Virus record (IMG/VR): IMGVR_UViG_3300027503_000019
Location: 1 to 64,000 of that record
DNA: 64,000 nt
From: a virus
Direction: 5' to 3' (one strand)
Position 1 is the stretch's first letter. Every line of letters starts with the position of its first letter. The translations under genes were made by a program, and so were the position numbers. The notes beneath the pieces are model-generated. The model ran no database searches. It saw only the letters and a program-made list of their open reading frames with translations, and had not been told where the DNA came from. Shown here one piece after another: positions 11,878-21,401 of this stretch.

Positions 11878-14277
11878 ATGGATACAAAGAAGTCCATTGC
11901 AGAACATACCGCCGAGCTCCTTCTTCAGCTAAACGCTGGCGGCGTTCTGTTGTCGGGCTCTCATAGGCAGGAGGTCAGAATTGCGGGGCTTGGGGAAGAG
12001 CTTGACAAGGCCGACAAGAAGGTTATATACGACAAGACGGTAGACCAAGCCAAGGAGGATGACGACACTGGGTTTGGAGAGTGCCACCTGTGGCTATACG
12101 AAATACCGGAAGTAACCGAAGGGGAAGACAAGGGTCGGCCACTGGAGGGAAAGTGCTACTACGATCGCATTCCGGACGACTGGAAGAAGAAGTGGGAGGG
12201 AGTAGAGATTGACCGTTCCATGTGGCGCCCGGCTCGTCCAGAGGTGGCAACACAGGAGTTCCGAGAGTTTATCAACTCGCATATCCCGAGGTTCGATCAG
12301 CTGATTGCCTACGAGCCCTTCTTTCTGTACGTAGAGCAGGCCCGTAGGTGGCTGGAGGACAAGAGAACCCTTGCAGACATAGACCCTGCCGAGAGGTTTG
12401 AGTGGAAGCAGCAGGAGCTGTCCCGAATTGCACAGAACAAGCTGTACGGACTCAACAAGTACGTCAGCATCAAGGAAGATGGATTCATCGGTGGTCGCCG
12501 GCCATACGAAGCCAGTACCCCTCAAGCCCTTCTGGCCTTCCTTGTAGACTGCGGACATAGCTTCGACCTTGTCAAGGGTCGTCAAGCAGCCATCACGTCC
12601 ACCATGTTGGCCATGGCTGCTCTGGAGGCAGTTGTGCGCTCTTCGTTCAGCGGTGTGTTCATGGTCCACAAGAAGGACGGCACTGGTAAGACCCTGTTCC
12701 GGGATAAGTTCCAGAGCACCTTCCAGCACCTGCCCCACTGGATGATAGGTGAGGTGGATGTAAGCAAGGGCTTCTCATCCGAGAGCGCCATCATGGACTT
12801 TGACCCGGGCGACACCAAGGCTCAGAAGGGTCGTGACATCTCGGAACTCCGACTCCTCTCTGCGGAGGACAGCATGACCGTGAACGGTCGAACACCAACT
12901 TGGTCATTGTTCGATGAGTGCCAGAATATTCCCACATACCAGACGATCAAGAGCGAGATTGATCCGACGATGTACCAGTTTAACAAGGCCAAGGGCCGCT
13001 TCGAGCTCGTTCGACAGGCGTTCGCATGGGGCACGGGCTCGTCGAACAATACTGGTCAGGGAGCGTTTGAGAATGACTTCAAGTCGCTTTTGGCTGCTTG
13101 GGAGGGTGGTGAAGATACAAGTGGATGGGTGCCTGTCTTCATGGACTGGACCTGCCGCCCGGGCATGACCCGCGAGTTCTACAACAAGCAGAAGGTAAAG
13201 TATCTGCGTGGCCAGACCGAAGAGACCAAGGGTCTAACTGCCACAGAGCGCTTGTCGCTGTTCTCGGCCCACTATCCCAGCAAGCCAGACGATGCGTTTA
13301 TGACCAGCCACAAGACGCTGGTCCCAATGGACATCATCGTCAAGCAGCAGAACAGGATCATTAATGACTGTCACAAGAGGGGGCTCAAGCCGGTTCCGGG
13401 AAGGTTTATTCCAGTGTTTGATGAATCCATCAAGCTCCCAGACGGAAGCGCGTTCCCGCATCCGATACGTGGCGCCAAGTGGGCGCCTTCGGCAGCAGAT
13501 GATATCGAGGCTCCGGTCAAGATGTTCTTGGAACCGGACAACTCCTTTGCGCATCGCTACACACAAGGCACGGACCCCATCCAGAACGATGGCGGATTTT
13601 CGCGCTTCTCGTCGGTGATATGGGACGCAGCTGCCCGCGAGTTCGAGGAGAACGGACAGCCGGCATATGCACAAGGCGTGGCCTGTGTACTCAACTCTCG
13701 CACCACATTCCCTCAAGACCTATTCCTGCAGAGCATCCTTATGGGAATGTATTACAGGAACTACGGCCAGAAAGCCTGCCGCGAGCTTGTCGAGATCAAC
13801 GTAGGTCACAGATACGTTGACTTCAAGTGCTCGCCGGTGTTCAACCTAAGGGACTCACTTCTAACCCGCCACGAGCTATTGCCAAAGTATAAGGTGGGCG
13901 GTGCCACGAACATATACGGAATTGACCTGAAGGGAGGAAAGGGTAGTCGCAAGGAATCGCTGTACGGAGACATCACCGACCTGATCCGCACCCATGGCCA
14001 CAACATCTGGTACTATGACATCTGGAGCCAGATACGCAGTATTTCTGTTGAATCGAAGCCAGATGGATCTGTGGTGTGGGGAACGATGAACAAGAACGTC
14101 TACAATGACGACATGGTGTACGCTATGGCGTACGCCGAGCTTGCGCACCGGTGCATCAACAAGAATCCGCAAAGGATCTCACCGGAGTCCAAGCAATACA
14201 GAATCAAGAAGGTTATCAAACGTAGCGCGAATCTGAACCCGTACTACGCATACGAAAAAGTCGAAATCAAGTACTGA
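11878..14277 (+). CDS. terL: Terminase large subunit
   Basis: 799 residues. The packaging motor: an N-terminal ATPase and a C-terminal RNase H-fold nuclease that cuts the concatemer. Visible motifs are Walker A DGTGKT (K271), Walker B SLFDECQ (D346, E347), and nuclease acidic residues in TQGTDPIQNDGG (D566) and YNDDMVYA (D744, D745). Roughly 220 residues precede the ATPase core, longer than in classic terminases, and contain acidic and aromatic segments of unknown role. No small subunit is recognisable nearby. First gene of the head operon, behind a promoter that leaves almost no leader. Confidence 0.93.
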   Translation: MDTKKSIAEHTAELLLQLNAGGVLLSGSHRQEVRIAGLGEELDKADKKVIYDKTVDQAKEDDDTGFGECHLWLYEIPEVTEGEDKGRPLEGKCYYDRIPDDWKKKWEGVEIDRSMWRPARPEVATQEFREFINSHIPRFDQLIAYEPFFLYVEQARRWLEDKRTLADIDPAERFEWKQQELSRIAQNKLYGLNKYVSIKEDGFIGGRRPYEASTPQALLAFLVDCGHSFDLVKGRQAAITSTMLAMAALEAVVRSSFSGVFMVHKKDGTGKTLFRDKFQSTFQHLPHWMIGEVDVSKGFSSESAIMDFDPGDTKAQKGRDISELRLLSAEDSMTVNGRTPTWSLFDECQNIPTYQTIKSEIDPTMYQFNKAKGRFELVRQAFAWGTGSSNNTGQGAFENDFKSLLAAWEGGEDTSGWVPVFMDWTCRPGMTREFYNKQKVKYLRGQTEETKGLTATERLSLFSAHYPSKPDDAFMTSHKTLVPMDIIVKQQNRIINDCHKRGLKPVPGRFIPVFDESIKLPDGSAFPHPIRGAKWAPSAADDIEAPVKMFLEPDNSFAHRYTQGTDPIQNDGGFSRFSSVIWDAAAREFEENGQPAYAQGVACVLNSRTTFPQDLFLQSILMGMYYRNYGQKACRELVEINVGHRYVDFKCSPVFNLRDSLLTRHELLPKYKVGGATNIYGIDLKGGKGSRKESLYGDITDLIRTHGHNIWYYDIWSQIRSISVESKPDGSVVWGTMNKNVYNDDMVYAMAYAELAHRCINKNPQRISPESKQYRIKKVIKRSANLNPYYAYEKVEIKY

Positions 14278-14281
14278 GAAC

Positions 14282-14869
14282 ATGGATAATGACATTGTAG
14301 GGCAGTTGCTCAAGAAGAACTACCTGATCTTCGCTCCGAAGAACGGAAAAGACCTCCGGGTCCAATATCCGGAACTGTCCGAATATCCGGAGTTCAAGCA
14401 GGATCAGATCAAGTCACACGACCTACTGTTCGTGTGGTGGTTCCGATGCTCGGCATCGCCATACGCCGACATGGAGGACAAGGACAAACTTGAGCCCTGC
14501 ATTCGGATCGCATATCCGACTGAGCAGCAGCGCGAAGCAAAGCTCAAGGAGTTCAAGCAACAGTTCCCTGACGGCATCAAGGCGGCGTTTCGAAGAATGG
14601 AGTCGTTCAACCTTGGCGCTCGTGTTGAGAACTACCTTTATACCCTGAGAGTCAGGAGCAACTGTAAGGCAATGCTCGAGGTAGATGCCAAGATGATGGA
14701 CATCGAAGAGCAGGAGTCTTGGAGTAAGCGAGCGCCCGGCATTTGGAGGCTAATGGAGGAGACAACGAAGGCCCTTGAAAAAGGCGGATTCGGTGTTTCT
14801 GAAGCAGAAGACACGCTCGTCAATGAGCTTGATGGATCAGTAAGGTCGTTTAGACAGTCGAACCGATGA
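14282..14869 (+). CDS. Unknown protein between terminase and portal
   Basis: 195 residues, starting 4 nt after the terminase stop and overlapping the portal start by 4 nt. Contains LIFAPKNGKDLRVQYPELSE, HDLLFVWWFRCSASPY and a central charged helix (QQREAKLKEFKQQFPDG). It is soluble and has no motif known to me. The conserved packaging position suggests a role in packaging or portal assembly, such as a small-terminase substitute, but that is guesswork. Confidence 0.7.
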   Translation: MDNDIVGQLLKKNYLIFAPKNGKDLRVQYPELSEYPEFKQDQIKSHDLLFVWWFRCSASPYADMEDKDKLEPCIRIAYPTEQQREAKLKEFKQQFPDGIKAAFRRMESFNLGARVENYLYTLRVRSNCKAMLEVDAKMMDIEEQESWSKRAPGIWRLMEETTKALEKGGFGVSEAEDTLVNELDGSVRSFRQSNR

Positions 14870-17208
14870 CACCAACCACAACGAACAACAGGGGTTTTTG
14901 GAGCTGGATTCCAATCTCCACCATGATCCCTCCAAGCATGACGCTTCCGGAGGAAAGCAAGGATCAGGCGTATCATGCCCTGTGGACGCGCTACTTCCTG
15001 TCGCGTCAGGTGTCGACTTGGATAGAGTTCTACCGCAGTAATTACGTCTCCAATATGGAGTACGCAATTGACTCGCGCTGGGGCGAGGAAGAGGATGTGA
15101 GGATGTTCCTTGGTGACGGCCCTGCACAGACATCTCGGATCCCGTTCAAGTTCCCCATCCTATCCCCCATGCTTACCCGCATGATTGGAGCGGTGGACAA
15201 CATCTCCATTTCTGCTGATGTGGAATCCGTCACGCAGTACTACGCACAGACTCGCCGGGAAGAGGAGTTCCTCCGTGCCATGGCCCTATCCGAGGCATCT
15301 GCCGCTGGTCCGAACATGGCCGGCGTGTACGAGGATGAGGGTATTTCGCCTGACGTCAACCAGACCGAGCAGTTCTTCGACATGACCTATCAAGACCACA
15401 TCAAGCGTGGCGGAAGGTCATTGGCCAACATGCTGTCCGAGCGCAGTAGACTGGATGACACCAAGCGAGTTGCGGCCACATTCATGGCCCTTTCTGGCGT
15501 ATCGGCCGCACACTGCTTCATCAACGGCAACAATCTGGAGTGGGAGATGTGCGAGCCCCGTGAGGTGGGATGGGACACGTCCGCTCTTCGTCCAGATTTT
15601 AGTGACGGACAGTTCGTGTACACATGCCCACTAATGTCCGTGTCGGCCATTGCAGAGCGATGGAACTCCGAGAAGGACATCATCATGGCCCTTGACAAGT
15701 GGTCGCGGTTTATTCCAAACGGGACAAACTTCAATGCGGGTTGGCCGCAGTCTCGGCCTCGTGTCTTCACCATGTACTGGAAGGATATGAAGTATGTGGA
15801 GCGCGGGTTTGTGATGAAGGACGGCGAGCCGCAGTACTGCACCATCAATGAGATCAATCCGGATACCGGCAAGCCGGACTACACAGACGCCGACCTGATC
15901 ACACCTCCGGAGAACATGTACACCAATGCGTGGACGAACTCCGAGCTCAAGGCCAAAAAACAGCGTCGTGCTATTGAGGTTGTGCGATATTGCTCAATGA
16001 TACCTTGGGAGTACCTCCCGGGCGGATACACCAAGAACCTTCCGTTCCGCAACGACGTAAAACCCCCCGCGCCACCAGACAACTCCGGACTGCCGCACAT
16101 CGGCGTCGTGGGAGACCTCGTGCTTGACTATGGCATGTACCCCCTACAGGAGGCAGATCCAGATGACGTATATTCTGTCAAGTTTCCGATCAAGTTCTCG
16201 GCATGGCGCTACCTCGGCGGTCACGCAGTAGCCCCATTGACGGCAGCTCGAGACCCGCAGCGCTGGATCAACCAGATCGCATCCGACATCGCTTGGAGGC
16301 TCCGTAAAGCCGGCGGCAAGTCTGTTCTCATTGCCAAGGAGGCCGTAGACGGCTCCAATATGGACGAGCAGGATATCGACCTCAAGGTGAAGGAGGGGGA
16401 CACAATTGTTGTTCCGGCGTCCATGCTCGGTGGCTTACAAAACGCAACCGGACAGATCGACGCATCCCCGGGCCCGGGCTTCTACAACCTCCTTGGGGTA
16501 TTGCCTCAGATGAAGGCGGTGGCCGAGTCTGCGGTCGGCGTGTACGAGAGCAACTATGGAGCTCCTCAGGGTCAGGACCAACTCGTTGGAACACTTCAGC
16601 TCCAATTGCAGCAAGCTGGTGTAATGCAGCAGCCATTCTACGCTGCTATTGCTGATCTGTATCGCCAGATCCATCAGTTCAACGTACAGGCCGGCAAGCA
16701 GTTCTATTCTCGTCGACCATGGCTATTGAGCCAAATGGTTGGCGATGATGACATGGCGGCTCTTATCGCAACCGATGATATGCAGCTGGAGCAGTTCCGC
16801 GTCCGCGTGAAACTTGCCCCAGATGGCGCCCAGTTGCGACTGATGACAGACCAGCAGACCATTCCGCAGCTTATGCAGCTTGGTATGCTTGATCCTACAA
16901 CGGCCGCTCAGCTCATGGGCCGATCTACGCCAGATGACGTTTATGCGGCATCTCGTCAGTTCACCAAACAGGCTGCTGCTGCGGCTCAGGAACAAGCTCA
17001 GGCTCAGGCAATTGCCCAGAAGGAGGCAGACATGGCTGCTCGTCAGGCAGAACTTGACAAGAGTCAAATGGACCTGGCGAAGCAGGAATTGAATGCTGAC
17101 ACGAAAATGGCTGGCCTTGAACAGAAGTCGAACCAGCCATTTATTCAGGCAGAAAGTGAGTGGATGAAGCCGGACGCAAATCCGGCAGCAGCCCCCATAA
17201 CTGTCTGA
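14866..17208 (+). CDS. Portal protein
   Basis: 780 residues. Forms the dodecameric ring at the head vertex that terminase docks to. Assigned by size, position directly after the terminase module and before scaffold and capsid genes, and features common to large portals: an N-terminal helical/aromatic region, a WRYLGGHAVAPLTAARDPQRWINQI segment in the middle and a C-terminal region of alanine/glutamine-rich helix (QAAAAAQEQAQAQAIAQKE) that would form the barrel or a coiled tail. An ATGA overlap with the upstream gene couples their translation. Confidence 0.8.
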   Translation: MTPTTTNNRGFWSWIPISTMIPPSMTLPEESKDQAYHALWTRYFLSRQVSTWIEFYRSNYVSNMEYAIDSRWGEEEDVRMFLGDGPAQTSRIPFKFPILSPMLTRMIGAVDNISISADVESVTQYYAQTRREEEFLRAMALSEASAAGPNMAGVYEDEGISPDVNQTEQFFDMTYQDHIKRGGRSLANMLSERSRLDDTKRVAATFMALSGVSAAHCFINGNNLEWEMCEPREVGWDTSALRPDFSDGQFVYTCPLMSVSAIAERWNSEKDIIMALDKWSRFIPNGTNFNAGWPQSRPRVFTMYWKDMKYVERGFVMKDGEPQYCTINEINPDTGKPDYTDADLITPPENMYTNAWTNSELKAKKQRRAIEVVRYCSMIPWEYLPGGYTKNLPFRNDVKPPAPPDNSGLPHIGVVGDLVLDYGMYPLQEADPDDVYSVKFPIKFSAWRYLGGHAVAPLTAARDPQRWINQIASDIAWRLRKAGGKSVLIAKEAVDGSNMDEQDIDLKVKEGDTIVVPASMLGGLQNATGQIDASPGPGFYNLLGVLPQMKAVAESAVGVYESNYGAPQGQDQLVGTLQLQLQQAGVMQQPFYAAIADLYRQIHQFNVQAGKQFYSRRPWLLSQMVGDDDMAALIATDDMQLEQFRVRVKLAPDGAQLRLMTDQQTIPQLMQLGMLDPTTAAQLMGRSTPDDVYAASRQFTKQAAAAAQEQAQAQAIAQKEADMAARQAELDKSQMDLAKQELNADTKMAGLEQKSNQPFIQAESEWMKPDANPAAAPITV

Positions 17209-17258
17209 TAATCAGAAAAAAAACTGCATAGAGCAGAAACAAGAACACAAACAGCACA

Positions 17259-17266
17259 TATATTTG
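17259..17266 (+). promoter_or_regulatory. Promoter of the scaffold / capsid genes
   Basis: TATATTTG, 4 nt before the ATG at 17271. It would allow scaffold and capsid to be transcribed separately from packaging genes, fitting their high copy need. No -33 element seen. Confidence 0.65.
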
Positions 17267-17270
17267 CATC

Positions 17271-18482
17271 ATGGAAACCCAAACCACTGACACTCAGACG
17301 GTTGAATTGACTGGCGCAGCCCTTTCATCTGTACTCGGACCTATTCTGGCTGAGCGCAAGGAAGCGTATGCTCAACAGCCAGCTCAAGCACAAGAAGCTC
17401 CTGCTGCCGCACCGGCGCAGCCAGCCACTGAACAAACTACTGCTGCGGGTAATGAGCCCCCCCCTTCACAGCCCGCAGCGGAACCGGTAGCAGGGGCACA
17501 GCCAGCAACGGCTGCGCCTCCTGCCGCCACTCCGGCCGCTGCACCAGCGGCCCCGGAGGATCCATACGCACAGGTCGTGTCCGGTATTGTTGAAGAACCC
17601 AAGCCGGCCCTGACTTGGACGGATGAAGCCAAGGCTCTGTATAAGCAGACATTTGGAGCAGAAGACCCGCTTGCCCACAAGGAAGAAATCGATCGACAGC
17701 TTACTCAGGCAGAGCTTCTCAAGAAACAGCTTGATGAGGTGGCTCCGATCAAGCAAGGCATTGATGCCATGCCGCCCGCTATGCAGCGTGCCATCCAGCT
17801 TGCCCTATCCGGCAACGTGGCCGAAGCTCAGGAGTATCTGAAGTCCATTCCGAAGGTTGCTCTTGAGAACAAGGAGGCTAAGGACCTGAACGACCGAGCG
17901 CTGATTGACACCTACCTGCCCGGCAAGATCAAGCCAGAGCAGTGGGAGATGCTGAACGACCCCGAGGTGGATGACGACGTCAAGGACGCGCTCAAGACCC
18001 GGATCGGCCTGCTGCGCGATTCTGCAGCCGATGTCCATGAGGCCAAGCGCACCGAGGTGCAGCGAGAGTACAAGGCCCAGCAGGAGGCCAACCAAAAAGC
18101 ATTCGAAAACTACCAACAGGGCATTGCTGCCACCATCGCAACGGCCAAGAGCTCGCCACTGCGTGCCTTCCTGAGCGATGACGTGGTCAGCGACATCCAG
18201 ACTGGTAATTTCCTTGGGAAGTTCGTCCAACAGGACGGCGTTACCCCTACTGCCGACGCAGCAACTCTGTATTTGCGGGCGCTTCACTTCGAAGGAAGTG
18301 TGAAGGCCGCAGAAGCGAGAGGATATGAGCGTGGAAAGCAGGAGGCGCTACTGGAGGCTACTTCCCGCCAACCGGCCATGCCTCGCGGCGGTGGCCGTGA
18401 CATTGGTGACACGCCTACGGCTCCGCTGAGCGAGCAGCAACAGATCAACCAAGTGCTGCTCCGCGTACACCAAGGAACATAA
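17271..18482 (+). CDS. Probable scaffolding protein
   Basis: 403 residues, immediately before the capsid gene, the usual place of a scaffold. Residues about 35-105 are a low-complexity alanine/proline/glutamine stretch; the rest is charged and helical (DEAKALYKQTF, ELLKKQLDEVAPIKQG, and a coiled DVHEAKRTEVQREYKAQQEANQKAFENYQQ zone split by turns), ending in a basic, partly disordered tail. Scaffolds direct capsid shell assembly and leave before DNA entry. No protease domain is seen. Assigned by position and composition. Confidence 0.7.
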   Translation: METQTTDTQTVELTGAALSSVLGPILAERKEAYAQQPAQAQEAPAAAPAQPATEQTTAAGNEPPPSQPAAEPVAGAQPATAAPPAATPAAAPAAPEDPYAQVVSGIVEEPKPALTWTDEAKALYKQTFGAEDPLAHKEEIDRQLTQAELLKKQLDEVAPIKQGIDAMPPAMQRAIQLALSGNVAEAQEYLKSIPKVALENKEAKDLNDRALIDTYLPGKIKPEQWEMLNDPEVDDDVKDALKTRIGLLRDSAADVHEAKRTEVQREYKAQQEANQKAFENYQQGIAATIATAKSSPLRAFLSDDVVSDIQTGNFLGKFVQQDGVTPTADAATLYLRALHFEGSVKAAEARGYERGKQEALLEATSRQPAMPRGGGRDIGDTPTAPLSEQQQINQVLLRVHQGT

Positions 18483-18510
18483 GTAACCAAAGCAAAACCA
18501 ACCCTAAGAC

Positions 18511-19836
18511 ATGTCACTTCAGTCGTACACCCCGAACGTAAACAACGCCCCGTTCGGCCTCGCGAATACCAACGCGCCGGGCTCCCCGTATGCTGCAGCC
18601 TTCGGTCGCGGCACCACCTCTCACCTGAACCTCCCCGTCGATCCGGTTATCTTCGACGCCCAGCCCCAGCAGTTCCTCGACCTGCAGTTCCTCATGGCCT
18701 TTGCCACCGAGGAGGCTCCCGGCGATGAGATTATCTGGATGGAGAACGTATGGAGCCGTAGCCCCATCGTAACCGCTGGCGCCATCACCGGCGCGGCCGC
18801 TACCCCCGGCAGCCCTGTGACCGACACGGTCGTTGTTACTGCAGACGCTTTGAACTACGTTTACGTAGGCCAGAAGCTGCACTACACCGATGACTCCGGC
18901 GCTCCCAACCAAGTGATCGTCAGCAACGTCAACACCGGCACCGCCACCATTACACTGCGCTCCATGGTAGGCCAACCCATCGGCGCAGTGGCCGCAACCG
19001 GCGTGAACCTGACCAATGGTATGACCGCTGGTGGTGATGGTTTCTCGACCTTCGCCAACCCGGTTCGCACCAATACCATCCGTCGGACCAACCTGATCGA
19101 AAAGGTGGGCCCCGAGCAGATGATCTGGAACCGCTTGGAGCGCCTCAAGTGGAAGAACCTTGCGCAGACGAACTTCATGGAGGTTGATATGCGCAACCTG
19201 TTGACCCAGCTCAAGGTGAGCATGTGTCAGCGTATCTGGCTGGGCCAGTATGGCGAGGGTCTGGTGAGCTACAGCAACGCCGGCGAGACCGCCATTGCAA
19301 AGTTCACCGAGGGTATCATCCCGGCTATCATCAACAACGGCGGTGCAGTGCTGAACAGCACGATGAGCACTGTATGGGATGACATGACCACTGGTATCTT
19401 CCAGACCAACTTCGGTCCCGCCACCAACGAGCGCGTGATCTTCGGCACCCCCGAGATGCTGCACGCTCTGAACCTGAAGCAGAAGGCTGAGTTCGTCCGT
19501 TACAGCGGAGGTACCGCCGACCGCATCTGGGATCTGGACTTCGAAGAGTGGCGCTTCGGCGGTCAGAAGCTGATCCTCGTTCCGGTGCAGATCTGGAACG
19601 ATCCTGCCAGCTTCCCCGCAGACTTCGCTCGCAAGCTCGTGGTCCTGCAGAAGAGCAGCGTGAAGCTGGTGACCATGCGCGGCGTGGCTATGATCAGCCA
19701 AGACGCCAAGGTGTCTCAGAGCCGTACCAACACGACTCCGTTCGAGATCTACGATTTCGAGCGCTACACCGTGGAAGGCATGGTTGGCACCAAGGTGATG
19801 AACGCTGCCCAGAACTTCGTGATCCAGATCGCCTAA
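18511..19836 (+). CDS. Major capsid protein
   Basis: 441 residues, a typical size for an HK97-fold capsid protein. Rich in N, T, A and V with an aromatic N-terminal arm, a central DPVIFDAQPQQFLDLQ segment, an insertion around residues 95-170 of short beta strands, and RTNLIEKVGPEQMIWNRLER as a likely spine helix. Codon use is strongly biased toward C-ending codons compared with its neighbours, as expected for the most abundant protein. A strong terminator follows 29 nt after the stop. Confidence 0.88.
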   Translation: MSLQSYTPNVNNAPFGLANTNAPGSPYAAAFGRGTTSHLNLPVDPVIFDAQPQQFLDLQFLMAFATEEAPGDEIIWMENVWSRSPIVTAGAITGAAATPGSPVTDTVVVTADALNYVYVGQKLHYTDDSGAPNQVIVSNVNTGTATITLRSMVGQPIGAVAATGVNLTNGMTAGGDGFSTFANPVRTNTIRRTNLIEKVGPEQMIWNRLERLKWKNLAQTNFMEVDMRNLLTQLKVSMCQRIWLGQYGEGLVSYSNAGETAIAKFTEGIIPAIINNGGAVLNSTMSTVWDDMTTGIFQTNFGPATNERVIFGTPEMLHALNLKQKAEFVRYSGGTADRIWDLDFEEWRFGGQKLILVPVQIWNDPASFPADFARKLVVLQKSSVKLVTMRGVAMISQDAKVSQSRTNTTPFEIYDFERYTVEGMVGTKVMNAAQNFVIQIA

Positions 19837-19865
19837 CGGCACCGCTCCGAAACTAAAGTGAATCA

Positions 19866-19891
19866 CCCCCTGCATATCGCAGGGGGTTTTT
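19866..19891 (+). terminator. Rho-independent terminator after the capsid gene
   Basis: Stem CCCCCTGC/GCAGGGGG with a 5-nt loop, then TTTTT. Separates the capsid transcript from the HNH gene. Confidence 0.9.
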
Positions 19892-19920
19892 CATTATACT
19901 TGCACCCAAATACCAAACAC

Positions 19921-20472
19921 ATGAACTGGGAGCAGTACTTCGATTACGACAAAAAGCGCGGTGAGCTTGTTTGGAAAGACAGGCCGCGTGAGCACTTTAG
20001 CACCGAAAGAGGGTGGAAGGTTTTTCGAACAAGGTTTTTGGGAAAGGCGGCAAGTACTGAACACAGCAGGGGATATAGGCAGGTCATCATATCCTCTCCC
20101 GATGGCCTCAGCAGAAACTTATTTCTTGCGCATAGGATTATTTGGGAGATGCACAACGGGCCAATACCAAGCGGCCTTGACATCGATCACATTGATCGAG
20201 ACAGGGCCAATAACAAGATTGAGAACCTGAGGCTTGCCACGAGGTCTCAGAACCTGCAGAACTCTGATTATCATCGCGGATACAATGGGCTTGCTGGCGT
20301 CAGCTTTGACAAAAGGAGGAAGAAGAAGCCGTACTACTCGAGGGTCCGTGTTGGCGAAAAAGTTATACAGCTCGGTAGGTTCAAAACAGCCGAGGAGGCC
20401 CATGCCGCTTGGAACAAGGCGGTGGCCGACATCAGGGGAGAGTGGGCTGTCAGGCCATCCAAACCACAGTAA
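19921..20472 (+). CDS. HNH homing endonuclease with AP2-like DNA-binding domain
   Basis: 183 residues from the ATG at 19921. HNH core: LFLAHRIIWEMHNG, then LDIDHIDRDRANNKIENLRLAT, where the D-H pair, the N and the ENLR match the HNH nuclease signature of phage homing enzymes. The C-terminal part, LAGVSFDKRRKKKPYYSRV, GEKVIQLGRFKTAEEAHAAWNKA, is the AP2-type DNA-binding domain often joined to such nucleases. A free-standing selfish gene, isolated between two terminators right after the capsid gene, with a near-consensus -7 element TATACTTG at 19895. Confidence 0.9.
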   Translation: MNWEQYFDYDKKRGELVWKDRPREHFSTERGWKVFRTRFLGKAASTEHSRGYRQVIISSPDGLSRNLFLAHRIIWEMHNGPIPSGLDIDHIDRDRANNKIENLRLATRSQNLQNSDYHRGYNGLAGVSFDKRRKKKPYYSRVRVGEKVIQLGRFKTAEEAHAAWNKAVADIRGEWAVRPSKPQ

Positions 20473-20483
20473 TGACAAGAAAT

Positions 20484-20512
20484 CCCCCGGAGAGATCCGG
20501 GGGTTTCTTTTT
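20484..20512 (+). terminator. Rho-independent terminator after the HNH gene
   Basis: Stem CCCCCGGA/TCCGGGGG with a 4-nt loop, then TTTCTTTTT. Confidence 0.9.
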
Positions 20513-20544
20513 GTAAGTACATGTGTATCAGCTACAAACGGTTG

Positions 20545-20552
20545 TATATTTG
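20545..20552 (+). promoter_or_regulatory. Promoter restarting the structural operon
   Basis: TATATTTG after the HNH terminator, 24 nt before the ATG at 20577. It allows structural genes downstream of the homing endonuclease to be transcribed. Confidence 0.6.
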
Positions 20553-20576
20553 ACCCTCACAACAAAACCATGCACC

Positions 20577-21395
20577 ATGGCAAATGCTGAAACTGCGCTC
20601 AAGGCGCGAATGGGCCGGCTGAAAAAGCAGGCGGACGCACTCGGTATCGCTTATACCGACGACACCACGGAGGACATCCTCCGAGAGGCGGTCAAACAAG
20701 CGAGGGATGTTCTTGCTGAAATCGAAGAGGATAGCCCCCGCGAGAAGGAGGCGGCTCCGGCTGTCGATATGGCAGAACTCGGAAAGACCATCGCCCAAGA
20801 GATGGCAAAGGGTCTTCGCACGGTCGTAAAGGACGCCCCAGAGGACCGGCTTATGGATGACCGGGATATTGACCCGGACGACCAGACGGACGAGAGGGTG
20901 TACTTCACTCCAATGTTCTTCTGGATCCTCCCGGCCAAGCGCATCGGCGGTCAGCTTGCAAAGGCCCCCTATGGCAAGATCGTGTTCTCCATGGACCACG
21001 GATCCGCTGTGCGAAACGGTGATCAGTGGCAGACCCGCTACCTGAGTGTGTACAAGACCAACTCCAAGCGCGAGCAGGCATACATGGAAACCCATGAGCT
21101 GTTCGGTAAGGTATTCTTCTCCAACACCAAGGAGGCGAGTATGACAAGCGATCAGGTTCGATTCGCTCAGAAGTTCGCGTTGCACATGCAGACGCTCAAT
21201 ACCCGAATGTCCCCAGAGCTTTACCGCATGGCCGGAACTTACGGTATTCCGGTGAATTCCAGCATGTCATTGTCAACCCTTCGTACCAACATCGCCAACG
21301 CTCTTGCACAGCGCGATATCATGGAAGAGGATCGACTGCGCGGAGGCGCGGCTACTGCAGCTGGGCGACAGGGCCTGATGACCTCGAACACGTAA
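20577..21395 (+). CDS. Structural-module protein of unknown role
   Basis: 272 residues from the ATG at 20577 (MANAETALKARMGRLKKQADALG). N-terminal coiled helix, an acidic linker, a central beta-rich domain (VYFTPMFFWILPAKRIGGQL, ... KIVFSMDHGS) and a helical C-terminus. It sits between capsid and neck genes, so it may be a head-completion, decoration or second scaffold protein. No family recognised. Confidence 0.7.
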   Translation: MANAETALKARMGRLKKQADALGIAYTDDTTEDILREAVKQARDVLAEIEEDSPREKEAAPAVDMAELGKTIAQEMAKGLRTVVKDAPEDRLMDDRDIDPDDQTDERVYFTPMFFWILPAKRIGGQLAKAPYGKIVFSMDHGSAVRNGDQWQTRYLSVYKTNSKREQAYMETHELFGKVFFSNTKEASMTSDQVRFAQKFALHMQTLNTRMSPELYRMAGTYGIPVNSSMSLSTLRTNIANALAQRDIMEEDRLRGGAATAAGRQGLMTSNT

Positions 21396-21401
21396 TAACG
21401 C

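Noticed and set aside
18514-19875. 453-residue open frame on the minus strand across the capsid gene
   Set aside because: It is the antisense shadow of the strongly codon-biased capsid gene; the protein is histidine- and valine-rich with no domain, and there is no promoter or neighbour on that strand.
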